From assembly GCA_035544215.1 (NCBI GenBank), contig DATKHY010000007.1, positions 1,364,001-1,428,000 of the forward strand: 64,000 nucleotides of DNA, in the 5' to 3' direction. Made by a program: the position numbers and the translations under genes. The notes beneath the pieces were generated by a model. That model saw nothing but the letters and a program-made list of their open reading frames with translations. It ran no database searches and was not told where the DNA came from. Source of the stretch: Candidatus Binatia bacterium (GTDB lineage Bacteria > Vulcanimicrobiota > Vulcanimicrobiia > Vulcanimicrobiales > Vulcanimicrobiaceae). Positions 49,483 to 58,882 of this stretch are shown here, piece after piece; position 1 is the stretch's first letter; each line of letters opens with the position of its first letter.

Positions 49483-50744
49483 GAGTAGGTGAACTCGTAC
49501 GGCCCGATGCGGACGGTATCCCCTTCCCGCGCGCCGAGCTCGCGGAGCTTTTTCTCGACGCCGATCTTGCCCAAGGCGTATTCGAAGCGCGCCAGCGCCT
49601 CGTCCGAGTCGAAGTTGGTCATGGCCGCAAGGCGCTCGATGCGTTCGCCCGAGACGACGAATGCCCCGTCGCTGTGGCGCTCGATTGAAAACGCATCCGC
49701 GGCCGCGAGCTCGATGTGCGCCTCCGGCGGCTCCACGATTCGGGGCATCGGCGCCGAATCGATCGCGCGCGACACCGCCAGGACGACGTCGCGCACGCCC
49801 TCGTGCGTCGCGGCGCTGATGCCGTAGACTCCGGGAAAGCGTTCGCGCAGCTGCGTCAACGACTCACGCGCGTTCGGAAGATCGAGTTTGTTGACCACGA
49901 GCAGCGTCGGCTTTGAAATCAGCGCGGGATTCCACGCCGCGAGCTCCGCCTCGATCATCGCTTTGTCGGCAACGATTTCTTCCAGCGGCTTCGCACCGTC
50001 GAGGAGATGCAGCAGGACGCGCGTGCGTTCGACGTGGCGCAGAAATTGGTCGCCGAGTCCGGCCCCTTCGTGCGCGCCCGCGATGAGCCCGGGAACGTCG
50101 ACCATCGCGAACGATTCGTCGTCGCCCGTACGGACGACGCCAAGCTGCGGCTCGAGAGTCGTGAAGGGATAGTCGGCAATCTTGGGCCGCGCGGCCGAAA
50201 CGACCGAGAGCAACGTGGACTTTCCCGCATTGGGAACGCCGACGATTCCGCAGTCGGCCAGCAGACGAAGCTCCAACCGCAGCGCGCCGCGTTCGCCCGG
50301 CTCGCCATGCTCCGCGAAACGCGGCGCCTGACGCGCGCTCGTGGCGAAGTGCTGGTTGCCGAGCCCGCCGCGGCCGCCTTTCGCGGCGAGGACGCGCGCG
50401 CCGGGCGCGTTCAGATCGGCGAGCAGCGTTTCCGGCCGGTCGTCGCGCACGCGAAAGACGAGCGTGCCGACGGGCACGGAGATGGTCAGATCGTCGCCGC
50501 TGCGTCCGGATTTTTTCGACGTGCCGCCGGCCTTGCCGGATTCGGCCGAAAAGCTTCGCCTGAAGCGAAACTCTACGAGCGTAGAAAGCTCGCTCGTCGC
50601 TTCCAGGTAGACGCTGCCGCCGTGGCCGCCGTCACCGCCGGCCGGACCGCCCTTCGGAACGTACTTTTCACGGCGCCACGCCACGATGCCGTCGCCGCCG
50701 TCACCGCCCACGACCGTGATTTCGGCCTCATCGATGAACTGCAC
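49479..50744 (-). CDS. obgE: GTPase ObgE/CgtA
   Basis: Ribosome-associated GTPase involved in 50S assembly and stress signalling. 421 residues from GTG 50744: glycine-rich OBG fold (GGDGGDGIVAWRREKYVPKG), G domain with IVGVPNAGKSTLLSVVSAAR (G1), DVPGLIAGAHEGAGLGDQFL (G3) and VVNKLDLPNARE (G4), and a C-terminal OCT-type domain (RFEYALGKIGVEKKLRELGA, GDTVRIGPYEF). It follows rpmA after a 66-base gap that contains a hairpin terminator. Confidence 0.96.
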   Translation of the reverse strand: MQFIDEAEITVVGGDGGDGIVAWRREKYVPKGGPAGGDGGHGGSVYLEATSELSTLVEFRFRRSFSAESGKAGGTSKKSGRSGDDLTISVPVGTLVFRVRDDRPETLLADLNAPGARVLAAKGGRGGLGNQHFATSARQAPRFAEHGEPGERGALRLELRLLADCGIVGVPNAGKSTLLSVVSAARPKIADYPFTTLEPQLGVVRTGDDESFAMVDVPGLIAGAHEGAGLGDQFLRHVERTRVLLHLLDGAKPLEEIVADKAMIEAELAAWNPALISKPTLLVVNKLDLPNARESLTQLRERFPGVYGISAATHEGVRDVVLAVSRAIDSAPMPRIVEPPEAHIELAAADAFSIERHSDGAFVVSGERIERLAAMTNFDSDEALARFEYALGKIGVEKKLRELGAREGDTVRIGPYEFTYS

Positions 50745-50760
50745 GAGCTAACCGCGCCGC

Positions 50761-50786
50761 AAAAGGAAAAGGGGCCCATCGGCCCC
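50761..50786 (-). terminator. Intrinsic terminator or attenuator after rpmA
   Basis: On the minus strand GGGGCC (50786-50781), a four-base loop and GGCCCC (50776-50771) form a GC-rich stem followed by TTTTCCTTTT. The T-run is interrupted, so partial read-through into obgE is likely, allowing higher rpmA expression than obgE. Confidence 0.6.
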
Positions 50787-50810
50787 GTGCTCCCGCTTCG
50801 TCTTCGAGCC

Positions 50811-51089
50811 TTAGGCCGCGGGCACGACCGAGACCCGCTTGCGATCGGTGCTGGCGCTAAACTCGACGGTTCCGTCGATCAGAGCGAAGAGCGTATGGTC
50901 GCGTCCGATGCCGACGTTCACGCCGGGATAGATGCGTGTGCCGCGCTGGCGAACCAGGATGTTCCCGGCAATCACGCGTTCGCCGCCGAAGCGCTTCACG
51001 CCGAGGCGCTGGGCGTTCGAATCGCGGCCGTTACGCGTCGATCCGGCGCCCTTTTTAGACGCAAAGAGCTGGAGGTCGAAGTCAAACAT
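50811..51089 (-). CDS. rpmA: 50S ribosomal protein L27 with cleavable-type N-terminal extension
   Basis: 92-residue ribosomal protein. From ATG 51089 the start is [20 protein letters not shown], followed by [20 protein letters not shown] and [16 protein letters not shown], a normal L27 body. The extra residues before ASKKG, with an LQLFA motif, match the N-terminal extension removed by the Prp protease in Firmicutes and relatives. The gene usually follows rplU and prp, neither of which is seen immediately upstream. A longer frame to 51152 adds a hydrophobic stretch not typical of L27. Confidence 0.95.
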   Translation of the reverse strand: MFDFDLQLFASKKGAGSTRNGRDSNAQRLGVKRFGGERVIAGNILVRQRGTRIYPGVNVGIGRDHTLFALIDGTVEFSASTDRKRVSVVPAA

Positions 51090-51164
51090 AACCGCGTTAT
51101 TGTAGCAGAGCCCGGCCAAAAAGCAACGGAAGCCGAGCAACCAGGCGGCCAAGCTCGCTGGCTG

Positions 51165-51350
51165 TTAGATTTTCTTGCGCTTCCGCCTGCGCGTGGCGGT
51201 CTTTTTCGCGTCCACGGGGCGCGGCGCGGCTGTGTCCGACGCATCGATGTCGCGCAGGATCTCAGCCTCATCGGCCGTCTCTTGCTCGACGGCCTCGAGG
51301 CCCGCGAGCCGGGGGTCTGTCAGGGGAGCCTCGCGCCGGCGTCTCGCCAC
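51165..51350 (-). CDS. Possible small charged protein upstream of rpmA
   Basis: A 61-residue frame from GTG 51350 with an AAGGA two bases before it. The sequence has an acidic middle (GLEAVEQETADEAEILRDID) and a very basic end (TATRRRKRKKI). It occupies the place where rplU and prp would be expected but resembles neither. It may be a real small protein or a chance frame. Confidence 0.3.
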   Translation of the reverse strand: MARRRREAPLTDPRLAGLEAVEQETADEAEILRDIDASDTAAPRPVDAKKTATRRRKRKKI

Positions 51351-51426
51351 GTCCTTAGCCTACCGGTATCCCGCACCCAAGCCAAGGGCGACCCTCGCAG
51401 ACCAACGCCCATGGTACGATATCCGC

Positions 51427-51525
51427 GTGATCACGGGTCTGGTCGAACATCCTCTTGCGCTTTGGGCAGTCCTGATCGTGCTAACGATTGGTCTCGGCGG
51501 GTGGGCTGTAGCCCGTCGCATTTAG
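51427..51525 (+). CDS. Possible 32-residue single-helix membrane protein
   Basis: GTG 51427 to TAG 51525 encodes one convincing membrane helix (HPLALWAVLIVLTIGLGGWA) followed by VARRI, as in many small membrane proteins. No clear ribosome-binding site; it may be a chance frame in the dnaA-side intergenic region. Confidence 0.3.
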   Translation: MITGLVEHPLALWAVLIVLTIGLGGWAVARRI

Positions 51526-51681
51526 TCGCCCCGGGCTCCAACTGAGTCGCTGCCGCCCCTATTGAAAGGGACCACTACCTAGGCCCTTGACGCGCTAGGG
51601 TGTATGATGATCTTCTCCGGCGAGTAGCTCTTTTTTGGTGCACTCCATTTGCGGGCTACTTACCGAAGGGGAATTTACAGG

Positions 51682-51706
51682 GTCCGGCTACTGGCCGGAC
51701 TTTTTT
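51682..51706 (+). terminator. Strong intrinsic terminator
   Basis: GTCCGGC (51682-51688), a five-base loop and GCCGGAC (51694-51700) followed directly by TTTTTT. No recognisable gene ends just upstream, so it may terminate an unannotated small RNA or a short leader transcript from the 51530-51680 region. I could not recognise a known RNA family in that stretch. Confidence 0.8.
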
Positions 51707-51735
51707 CCAAAGGGACCACTACCCGGCGCTAGAGC

Positions 51736-51840
51736 CTACTGACGATGGGTCGCCATCCAGAGCATAGAGACGATAACTAGCAAAAGAACGGTTCCGCAGA
51801 TCATTCCGGTTGCGACGACTATCGCGGTCGGCAAGGTCAT
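51736..51840 (-). CDS. Tiny single-helix membrane protein
   Basis: 34 residues from ATG 51840 to a TAG at 51738-51736. An excellent AAGGAGG lies seven bases upstream of the ATG. The protein is almost entirely one membrane helix (PTAIVVATGMICGTVLLLVI) followed by SMLWMATHRQ. The strength of the ribosome-binding site argues that it is translated. It lies in the spacer before dnaA, facing away from it. No family recognised; function unknown. Confidence 0.55.
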   Translation of the reverse strand: MTLPTAIVVATGMICGTVLLLVIVSMLWMATHRQ

Positions 51841-51935
51841 TAAGGACCCTCCTTTCAGCCTACCCTCCCTACGAATCATGGGCTTTTCAGGTTTCGGTCA
51901 CCCGCCGTTGTATTTTACCAAGCACCCCCAACCGC

Positions 51936-52199
51936 TGACTCAAACTGAGTCACTACCCCCTATTCACACCTGTGGACAAGCTTGTGGAGAAGGTGCCCTC
52001 ACTTGGCTAGATCGGCCCCTAGGAAGCCTTATCCCGTCGAGCAATTCGGTCTGGCTAGTGCCCGCGCCGGGCACCGTTCATAAATCGGAAAAAGCCCCGA
52101 AATAGCGTGCTGCCCCGCCTGTGGATAAGTGTATAAAGTCGTGCATAGATTCCGCAGGAGCAAGGCTTCATTAAGCCAAGTGGTTGCGCCCTCACGGGG
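51936..52199. other. oriC: Candidate replication origin region upstream of dnaA
   Basis: Non-coding stretch before dnaA. DnaA-box-like 9-mers: a perfect TGTGGATAA at 52120-52128, TGTGGACAA at 51971-51979 and TGTGGAGAA at 51983-51991, all in the same orientation. A 7-base inverted repeat TGACTCA/TGAGTCA sits at 51936-51952, and AT-rich patches lie around 52078-52105. Location next to dnaA-dnaN-recF-gyrB and near parAB supports an origin here. GC-skew was not computed. Confidence 0.55.
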
Positions 52200-52265
52200 G
52201 TGGCACAGCCAGGTTGCTACATACGAACGGCTGCGCAGTTGCTTTGTAGAGACGTCGCAACGAGG

Positions 52266-53621
52266 ATGCAGAGGATGGCGCTAGCGATCAATTCGGACAT
52301 TTCCAATGAGCTCTGGCAGTCCGCACTCGACACTCTGGAGCACACCTTCTCCAAACCCGTCTTCGAGATGTGGATCAAACCGATCCGCTTCATCTCACTT
52401 CACGGCAACGAGCTCCATCTCGCCGTGCACAGCAAGTTTGCACAAGACTGGGTAGGAAGCAAGCTCCGGGCGCAGATGATCGGCGTCTTAAGCGAGCTCT
52501 TTGGAACCAGCATCGAGCTCCGGCTGTCGGTCGCCGAGCCCGGGGAAGGCAACCGCGCCGCGTATATTCCCACGCGCCCGCTCGAAGAGTTCCGTACCGC
52601 AAACCTTAATGTTCGTTATACTTTCGAAGAGTTTGTCGTCGGCAATTCGAATCGGTTTGCGCATGCGGCGGCGCAGGCCGTCGCCGGTGCGCCTGCCCAC
52701 GCGTACAACCCGCTCTTCCTATATGGCGGCGTCGGTCTCGGAAAGACACACTTGATGCACGCCATCGGCCACCGCGTCATCCAAGACAACCTGGCCTCCA
52801 ACGTCGTGTACGTGACCTGCGAGAAGTTCACGAACGAGTTCATCATTGCGTTGCAGAACAACCGCACACCGGAGTTTCGCAACCGGTATCGTCAGGTCGA
52901 CGTGCTGCTGATCGACGACATCCAGTTTCTCGCCGGCAAGGAGACTACGCAAGAAGAGTTCTTCCACACTTTCAACGCGCTCCACGAATCCGGCCGGCAG
53001 CTGATCATCTCGTCGGACCGCCCGCCGAAAGAGATCCAGACGCTCGAGGCGCGGCTGCGCTCCCGATTCGAATGGGGCCTGCTCACCGACATCCAGGCGC
53101 CCGATCTGGAAACACGCGAAGCGATCCTGCGCAAGAAGGCCGCCAGCGAGAACATCCCCGTCCCGGACGAGGTAACGTCGTTCATCGCCAAGGTGATCCC
53201 GTCGAACATCCGCGAGCTCGAGGGCGCCCTCATCCGAGTCATCGCGTACGCCTCGCTCACGAAGGCTCCCATCACCACCGACCTCGCGGCCGACGTCCTC
53301 AAAAGCGCCGTGGCGCAGGCCCCGCTGCATCGCATCACGATCGGGAAGATCAAGGAGACGGTCTCGAGCGCGCACGGCCTGACGGTCAAGGAGATGGACA
53401 ACGGGCGACGAGATCAGCGCCTAGCCGCGCCACGCCAGATCGCGATGTACATCGCCACCGAGCTCACCAACTATTCCCTGCCGCAGATCGCGCGCGAGTT
53501 CGGCAAGAAGGATCACACGACGGTCATGTACGCTCGCGACAAGATCAAGGACCAGATGCAGCGCGACGAGGCGTACCGGAACAAGATCCGTCAGCTCATC
53601 GCGATGTGCCAGACCCCCTGA
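52266..53621 (+). CDS. dnaA: Chromosomal replication initiator DnaA
   Basis: Binds DnaA boxes and melts the origin. From ATG 52266, 451 residues; ATG 52275 and a much longer GTG at 52200 are alternatives, but the extra residues of the latter are not DnaA-like. Domain I has LWQSALDTLEHTFSKPVFEM; domain III has YGGVGLGKTHLMHAIGHRVI (Walker A), VDVLLIDDIQFLAGKE (Walker B) and SSDRPPKEI; domain IV has the DNA-binding signature FGKKDHTTVMYARDKIKDQM near the C-terminus. No strong ribosome-binding site was seen before either ATG. Confidence 0.97.
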   Translation: MQRMALAINSDISNELWQSALDTLEHTFSKPVFEMWIKPIRFISLHGNELHLAVHSKFAQDWVGSKLRAQMIGVLSELFGTSIELRLSVAEPGEGNRAAYIPTRPLEEFRTANLNVRYTFEEFVVGNSNRFAHAAAQAVAGAPAHAYNPLFLYGGVGLGKTHLMHAIGHRVIQDNLASNVVYVTCEKFTNEFIIALQNNRTPEFRNRYRQVDVLLIDDIQFLAGKETTQEEFFHTFNALHESGRQLIISSDRPPKEIQTLEARLRSRFEWGLLTDIQAPDLETREAILRKKAASENIPVPDEVTSFIAKVIPSNIRELEGALIRVIAYASLTKAPITTDLAADVLKSAVAQAPLHRITIGKIKETVSSAHGLTVKEMDNGRRDQRLAAPRQIAMYIATELTNYSLPQIAREFGKKDHTTVMYARDKIKDQMQRDEAYRNKIRQLIAMCQTP

Positions 53622-53894
53622 CCGTCGGCGGCGCATCACCGGCCACTGCTCTCCACACTCTCGACAGCCTTGCACACCGGCGCGGCGTGCTCCGACGCAT
53701 AACTCGGCCGCGGCCCGGCCGGCGTGGAGAAGTGGATGGTCAACTCCCGGCCATACACACGGTTATCCCTAGCCGAAATGCAAACCAGCACAAGCAAATT
53801 CCGAGTTGTCCTCAGAATACACCGCCCTACTACTGCTACGGCTCTATTGTTATTTTCCTAGGAAAACGGCGGCTCACGCCCAACGGTGAAAACG
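53622..53894. other. dnaA-dnaN intergenic region
   Basis: 273 bases without a gene. One DnaA-box-like sequence on the opposite strand, TTATCCCTA at 53763-53771, one mismatch-tolerant GTGGAGAAG at 53724-53732, and an AT-rich end (GTTATTTTCCTAGGAAAACG near 53849) that contains the short palindrome TTTTCCTAGGAAAA. It may carry secondary origin elements or the dnaN promoter. Confidence 0.5.
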
Positions 53895-55010
53895 ATGAAA
53901 TTTAGTTGCACGACGAAAGACATCGCGGCGGCCGTCGGAGCGGCCAGCAAAGTGGTGAACGCTCATACCACCGTGCCGATCCTCTCCAACGTGCTGCTGC
54001 AAGGCGAGGGCGGAAAGATCGCGGTGCGCGCGACCGATCTCGAGCTGACGCTCGAGCACGCCTTCCCTGCGCAGGTGACCGAGGGCGGCTCGGTCACGGT
54101 ACCGGCGAAGCTCTTTGCAAGTTATCTCGGCAACCTCGCCCCGGGGACGCTCGAGCTCACCGGCACGCCCACGCGCGCGAGCGTCAAGTACGAGCGCAGC
54201 AACTACGACTTCCACGCCCTGCCGGCCGAGGAGTATCCTCCGCTGCCGGCCGCTTCGCGCGGGTCCCAGTTCGGCATCGCGGCAAAGCGCTTCCGCGACG
54301 GCATCGAGGCGACGATCTTCGCGGCCTCCAGCGAGGAGGCTCGGGGCGCCGTGCTGATGGGCACTCTGTTGGAGGTGGAGGGCAAGTCGCTGACGATGGT
54401 CGCGACCGACGGCTATCGCCTGGCCAAGTTCGCGACGACGATCGACGACGAGGTTTCGGCGAACGAGAAGTTCATCGTGCCCTCCCGGGCGCTGGCTGAA
54501 GTCGCCCGCAATCTCGGGGGCGGCGAAAGCATCGAGGTCAGCGCGCTCGGCGCGCAGAGCAACCAGCTTCGCATGACCGGCGGCGACGTCTCGATCACGG
54601 TCCGTCTCGTCGACGGGCAGTATCCCAACTATCAGCAGGTCATCCCGGCGAAGTTCGATCGCACGATCACCGTGAGCACCCCGGCCCTGATCGGCAGCCT
54701 GCGGCGGGCCGAGCTCGTCGCGGGTGACCGCGCCAGCATGGTCAAGCTCGCGATCGCCAATCAAACGTTAATCGTAACGGCCAGCTCCGACATCTCGGGC
54801 AACGCGTACGAGGAGCTGGAGGTCGAGCAGACCGGCGAGGATCTAACGATCGCGTTCAACGCGCGCTACCTGGTCGAGATCCTGAATCACATCAAGGGCG
54901 ACAAGGCCGTCATCGAGTTCCTCGGCCCGCTCTCGCCGGCGGCGATCCGCCCGTTGGAACCGCTCGAGACCGGCCAGCAACTGTACGTGCTCATGCCGCT
55001 TCGGCAATGA
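53895..55010 (+). CDS. dnaN: DNA polymerase III beta sliding clamp
   Basis: Ring-shaped processivity clamp. 371 residues from ATG 53895 (a GTG nine bases earlier is in frame). Three repeats of the clamp fold; typical parts are VVNAHTTVPILSNVLLQGEG, DGIEATIFAASSEEARGAVL, LMGTLLEVEGKSLTMVATDG and the C-terminal AIRPLEPLETGQQLYVLMPL with the conserved P-M-R-like end (PLRQ here). Immediately followed by recF. Confidence 0.97.
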   Translation: MKFSCTTKDIAAAVGAASKVVNAHTTVPILSNVLLQGEGGKIAVRATDLELTLEHAFPAQVTEGGSVTVPAKLFASYLGNLAPGTLELTGTPTRASVKYERSNYDFHALPAEEYPPLPAASRGSQFGIAAKRFRDGIEATIFAASSEEARGAVLMGTLLEVEGKSLTMVATDGYRLAKFATTIDDEVSANEKFIVPSRALAEVARNLGGGESIEVSALGAQSNQLRMTGGDVSITVRLVDGQYPNYQQVIPAKFDRTITVSTPALIGSLRRAELVAGDRASMVKLAIANQTLIVTASSDISGNAYEELEVEQTGEDLTIAFNARYLVEILNHIKGDKAVIEFLGPLSPAAIRPLEPLETGQQLYVLMPLRQ

Positions 55011-55011
55011 T

Positions 55012-56121
55012 GTGTTCCTTCGCCGCATAGGCTTTTCGAATTTTCGCAACTATTTCGAACTGGATCTCGAGCCCGCGACGGGCCTGAACGTGTTCGTCGG
55101 CGCCAACGCGCAGGGCAAGAGTAATTTGCTCGAGGGAATCGCGATGCTCGGCACCGGAAAGTCGTTTCGCACCGCGCGCGACGCCGATGCCGTGCGGGCC
55201 GGATGCGATCGCGCGGAGTTGTCCGGCGAGGCGGCCGCGCGCTCGGGCAACGTGAACCTGGCGTGCACGATCGAGCGCGGAGCGCGCGGGACTCGCAAGA
55301 GCTACACGGTCAACGCGAGCCCCGTGCGCTATGCGAGCTACCTCGGAAGAATTCGCGTCGTAACGTTCGTCCCGGCGGATCTCAAACTGGCCGCTGGAAC
55401 GCCGAGCGCGCGGCGCGCGTTTCTGAACATCGCCTTGGCGCAAACGGAGCCGCGCTACTACTACGAGCTGGCGCGCTACCGCAAGGCGCTGCAGCAAAAG
55501 AACGCCGTGCTGCGCGGCACAGTCGAATCGGACGCGGAGCTACTCGACGTCTACGAACGGACGCTGCTCGCGGCCGGCACGGAGATCATGCTCGCGCGCG
55601 CGCGGCTCATCGACGAGCTCGCGCGAGGCGCCGCCGCCGCGCACGCGCGCTTCGCGCCTGACGAGAAGCTCGAGGTTCGCTACGATCCCAACGTCGCGTT
55701 CGATGCAGCAACTACGGAGGCCATCGCGGCGGCGTTCGAGGCGCGCGTGCAACACGCCGCGGACGCAGAACGCGCGCGCAAGACCGCTCTCGTCGGGCCG
55801 CATCGCGATGACGTCAGCCTCTCGCTCGACGGCGCGTCGCTGGCGGCGTACGGATCGCAGGGACAGCAGCGCACGGCGGTACTCGCGCTGAAGGTCGCCG
55901 AATATGCCGTCATGCGGGAACGCTCGAGCGAGGCTCCGTTGCTGTTGCTCGACGACGTGCTGTCGGAGCTCGACGAGACGCGCGCGAGCGCGTTTCTCGG
56001 TGAGATCGGCGAGTACGAGCAAGCCTTTGTCACGGCCACGCACCTGCCGGCGGGGTTGTTGGGCGCCGCCTGCGTTGCGCGCGTCGACGACGCGCGCGTG
56101 CTGGAGTGGGTCGCGTGCTGA
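55012..56121 (+). CDS. recF: DNA replication and repair protein RecF
   Basis: SMC-like ATPase that helps load RecA at gaps. 369 residues from GTG 55012. Walker A VFVGANAQGKSNLLEGIAML near residue 27, the RecF-type FLNIALAQTEPRYYYELARY, signature YGSQGQQRTAVLALKVAE and Walker B LLLLDDVLSELDETR. Starts one base after the dnaN stop and overlaps the dciA gene. Confidence 0.96.
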   Translation: MFLRRIGFSNFRNYFELDLEPATGLNVFVGANAQGKSNLLEGIAMLGTGKSFRTARDADAVRAGCDRAELSGEAAARSGNVNLACTIERGARGTRKSYTVNASPVRYASYLGRIRVVTFVPADLKLAAGTPSARRAFLNIALAQTEPRYYYELARYRKALQQKNAVLRGTVESDAELLDVYERTLLAAGTEIMLARARLIDELARGAAAAHARFAPDEKLEVRYDPNVAFDAATTEAIAAAFEARVQHAADAERARKTALVGPHRDDVSLSLDGASLAAYGSQGQQRTAVLALKVAEYAVMRERSSEAPLLLLDDVLSELDETRASAFLGEIGEYEQAFVTATHLPAGLLGAACVARVDDARVLEWVAC

Positions 56122-56953
56122 AGCTCTCAAAGGCGCTGTCGGGCTGGGAGCCGGCCGCCGGCGCGGCCGAGCGCGAACCGCTGACTCTGCTGGAGGCCGG
56201 CTGGCCGGACATCGTCGGCGAGCAGGTCGCGCGCAACTCGCACCCGTCGCGAATAGCGAGCGGAACGCTCGTGGTCACGACTCGCTCGAACGCGTGGAGC
56301 CACCAGCTCAGCCTCTTGAGCGAGCACGTGTTGCGCGCGATCGCGGCGCGGGTGCCGAAAGCCGGTGTCGAGCGGCTGCGCTTTCGCGTGGGAAGGCTGC
56401 CGCAAGCCGATGCTCGGCCTTTGGCGCGCACGCGCCACGTTCGCTCAGGCGCCCGCGCCGCGCGTCCGGAGGCAGCGTCGCCGGCTGAGGCGCTCGCGCG
56501 GTTCCGGCGAGAGGTCGAGGAAACGGGCCTCGCCAAGCGCTCGGAGGGCTGGTCGGCCTGCGCCGGCTGCGGCGCCCTCGTTCCTCCCGACGGCGGCCGC
56601 GTCTGCGCGGCCTGCGGCAACCAAATGCGGCGCCGGCGGGCGGAGGCGACGGCGCGGCTGCTGTTCGAGGCGCCTTGGCTTGGTTACAGCGGAACGGCAG
56701 CGCTCGTTGAAGGGTTAAGAAGAGAGGAGTACGAGGGGATTCGCACCCAGCTGCTTACGCGCTGGTGGAGCCTGCTCGTGCAAGCGCGGGTCGCGAAGCG
56801 GCTGTCGCGCAGCGGACGCGAGCGGCTCGTCGCGAGCTCGTACGTTTTATTGCGGAGTAACGTGCCGCCGGAAGAGATCATGCCGGCAACGGTACGCAAC
56901 GTCTTGGGGGACGAGCTCCACGACTTGATCTACGCGGAACAACGAAACACATA

Positions 56954-56954
<1 letters not shown>
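56115..56954 (+). CDS. dciA: DciA/DUF721-type helicase loader with zinc-ribbon and C-terminal extension
   Basis: DciA loads the replicative helicase in bacteria lacking DnaC or DnaI. From GTG 56115 the protein has 279 residues. The DUF721 domain occupies about 1-95 (LEAGWPDIVGEQVARNSHPS, GTLVVTTRSNAWSHQLSLLS). After a basic linker a CxxC..CxxC ribbon appears (WSACAGCGALVPPDGGRVCA, then ACGNQ, about 153-177), followed by about 100 helical residues (YEGIRTQLLTRWWSLLVQAR). The ribbon and tail are extra relative to simple DciA. The recF-dciA-gyrB order is typical; the gyrB ATG overlaps its TAA. Confidence 0.85.
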
Positions 56955-58867
<1,913 letters not shown>

Positions 58868-58882
58868 GTAAGGGGTCAGGCA

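Noticed and set aside
51587-51608. TTGACG followed by TATGAT as a promoter
   Set aside because: Spacing is only 10 bases, too short for a sigma-70 promoter.
51878-52105. 75-codon plus-strand frame in the pre-dnaA spacer
   Set aside because: Overlaps DnaA boxes and an inverted repeat, has no ribosome-binding site, and the protein is low-complexity.
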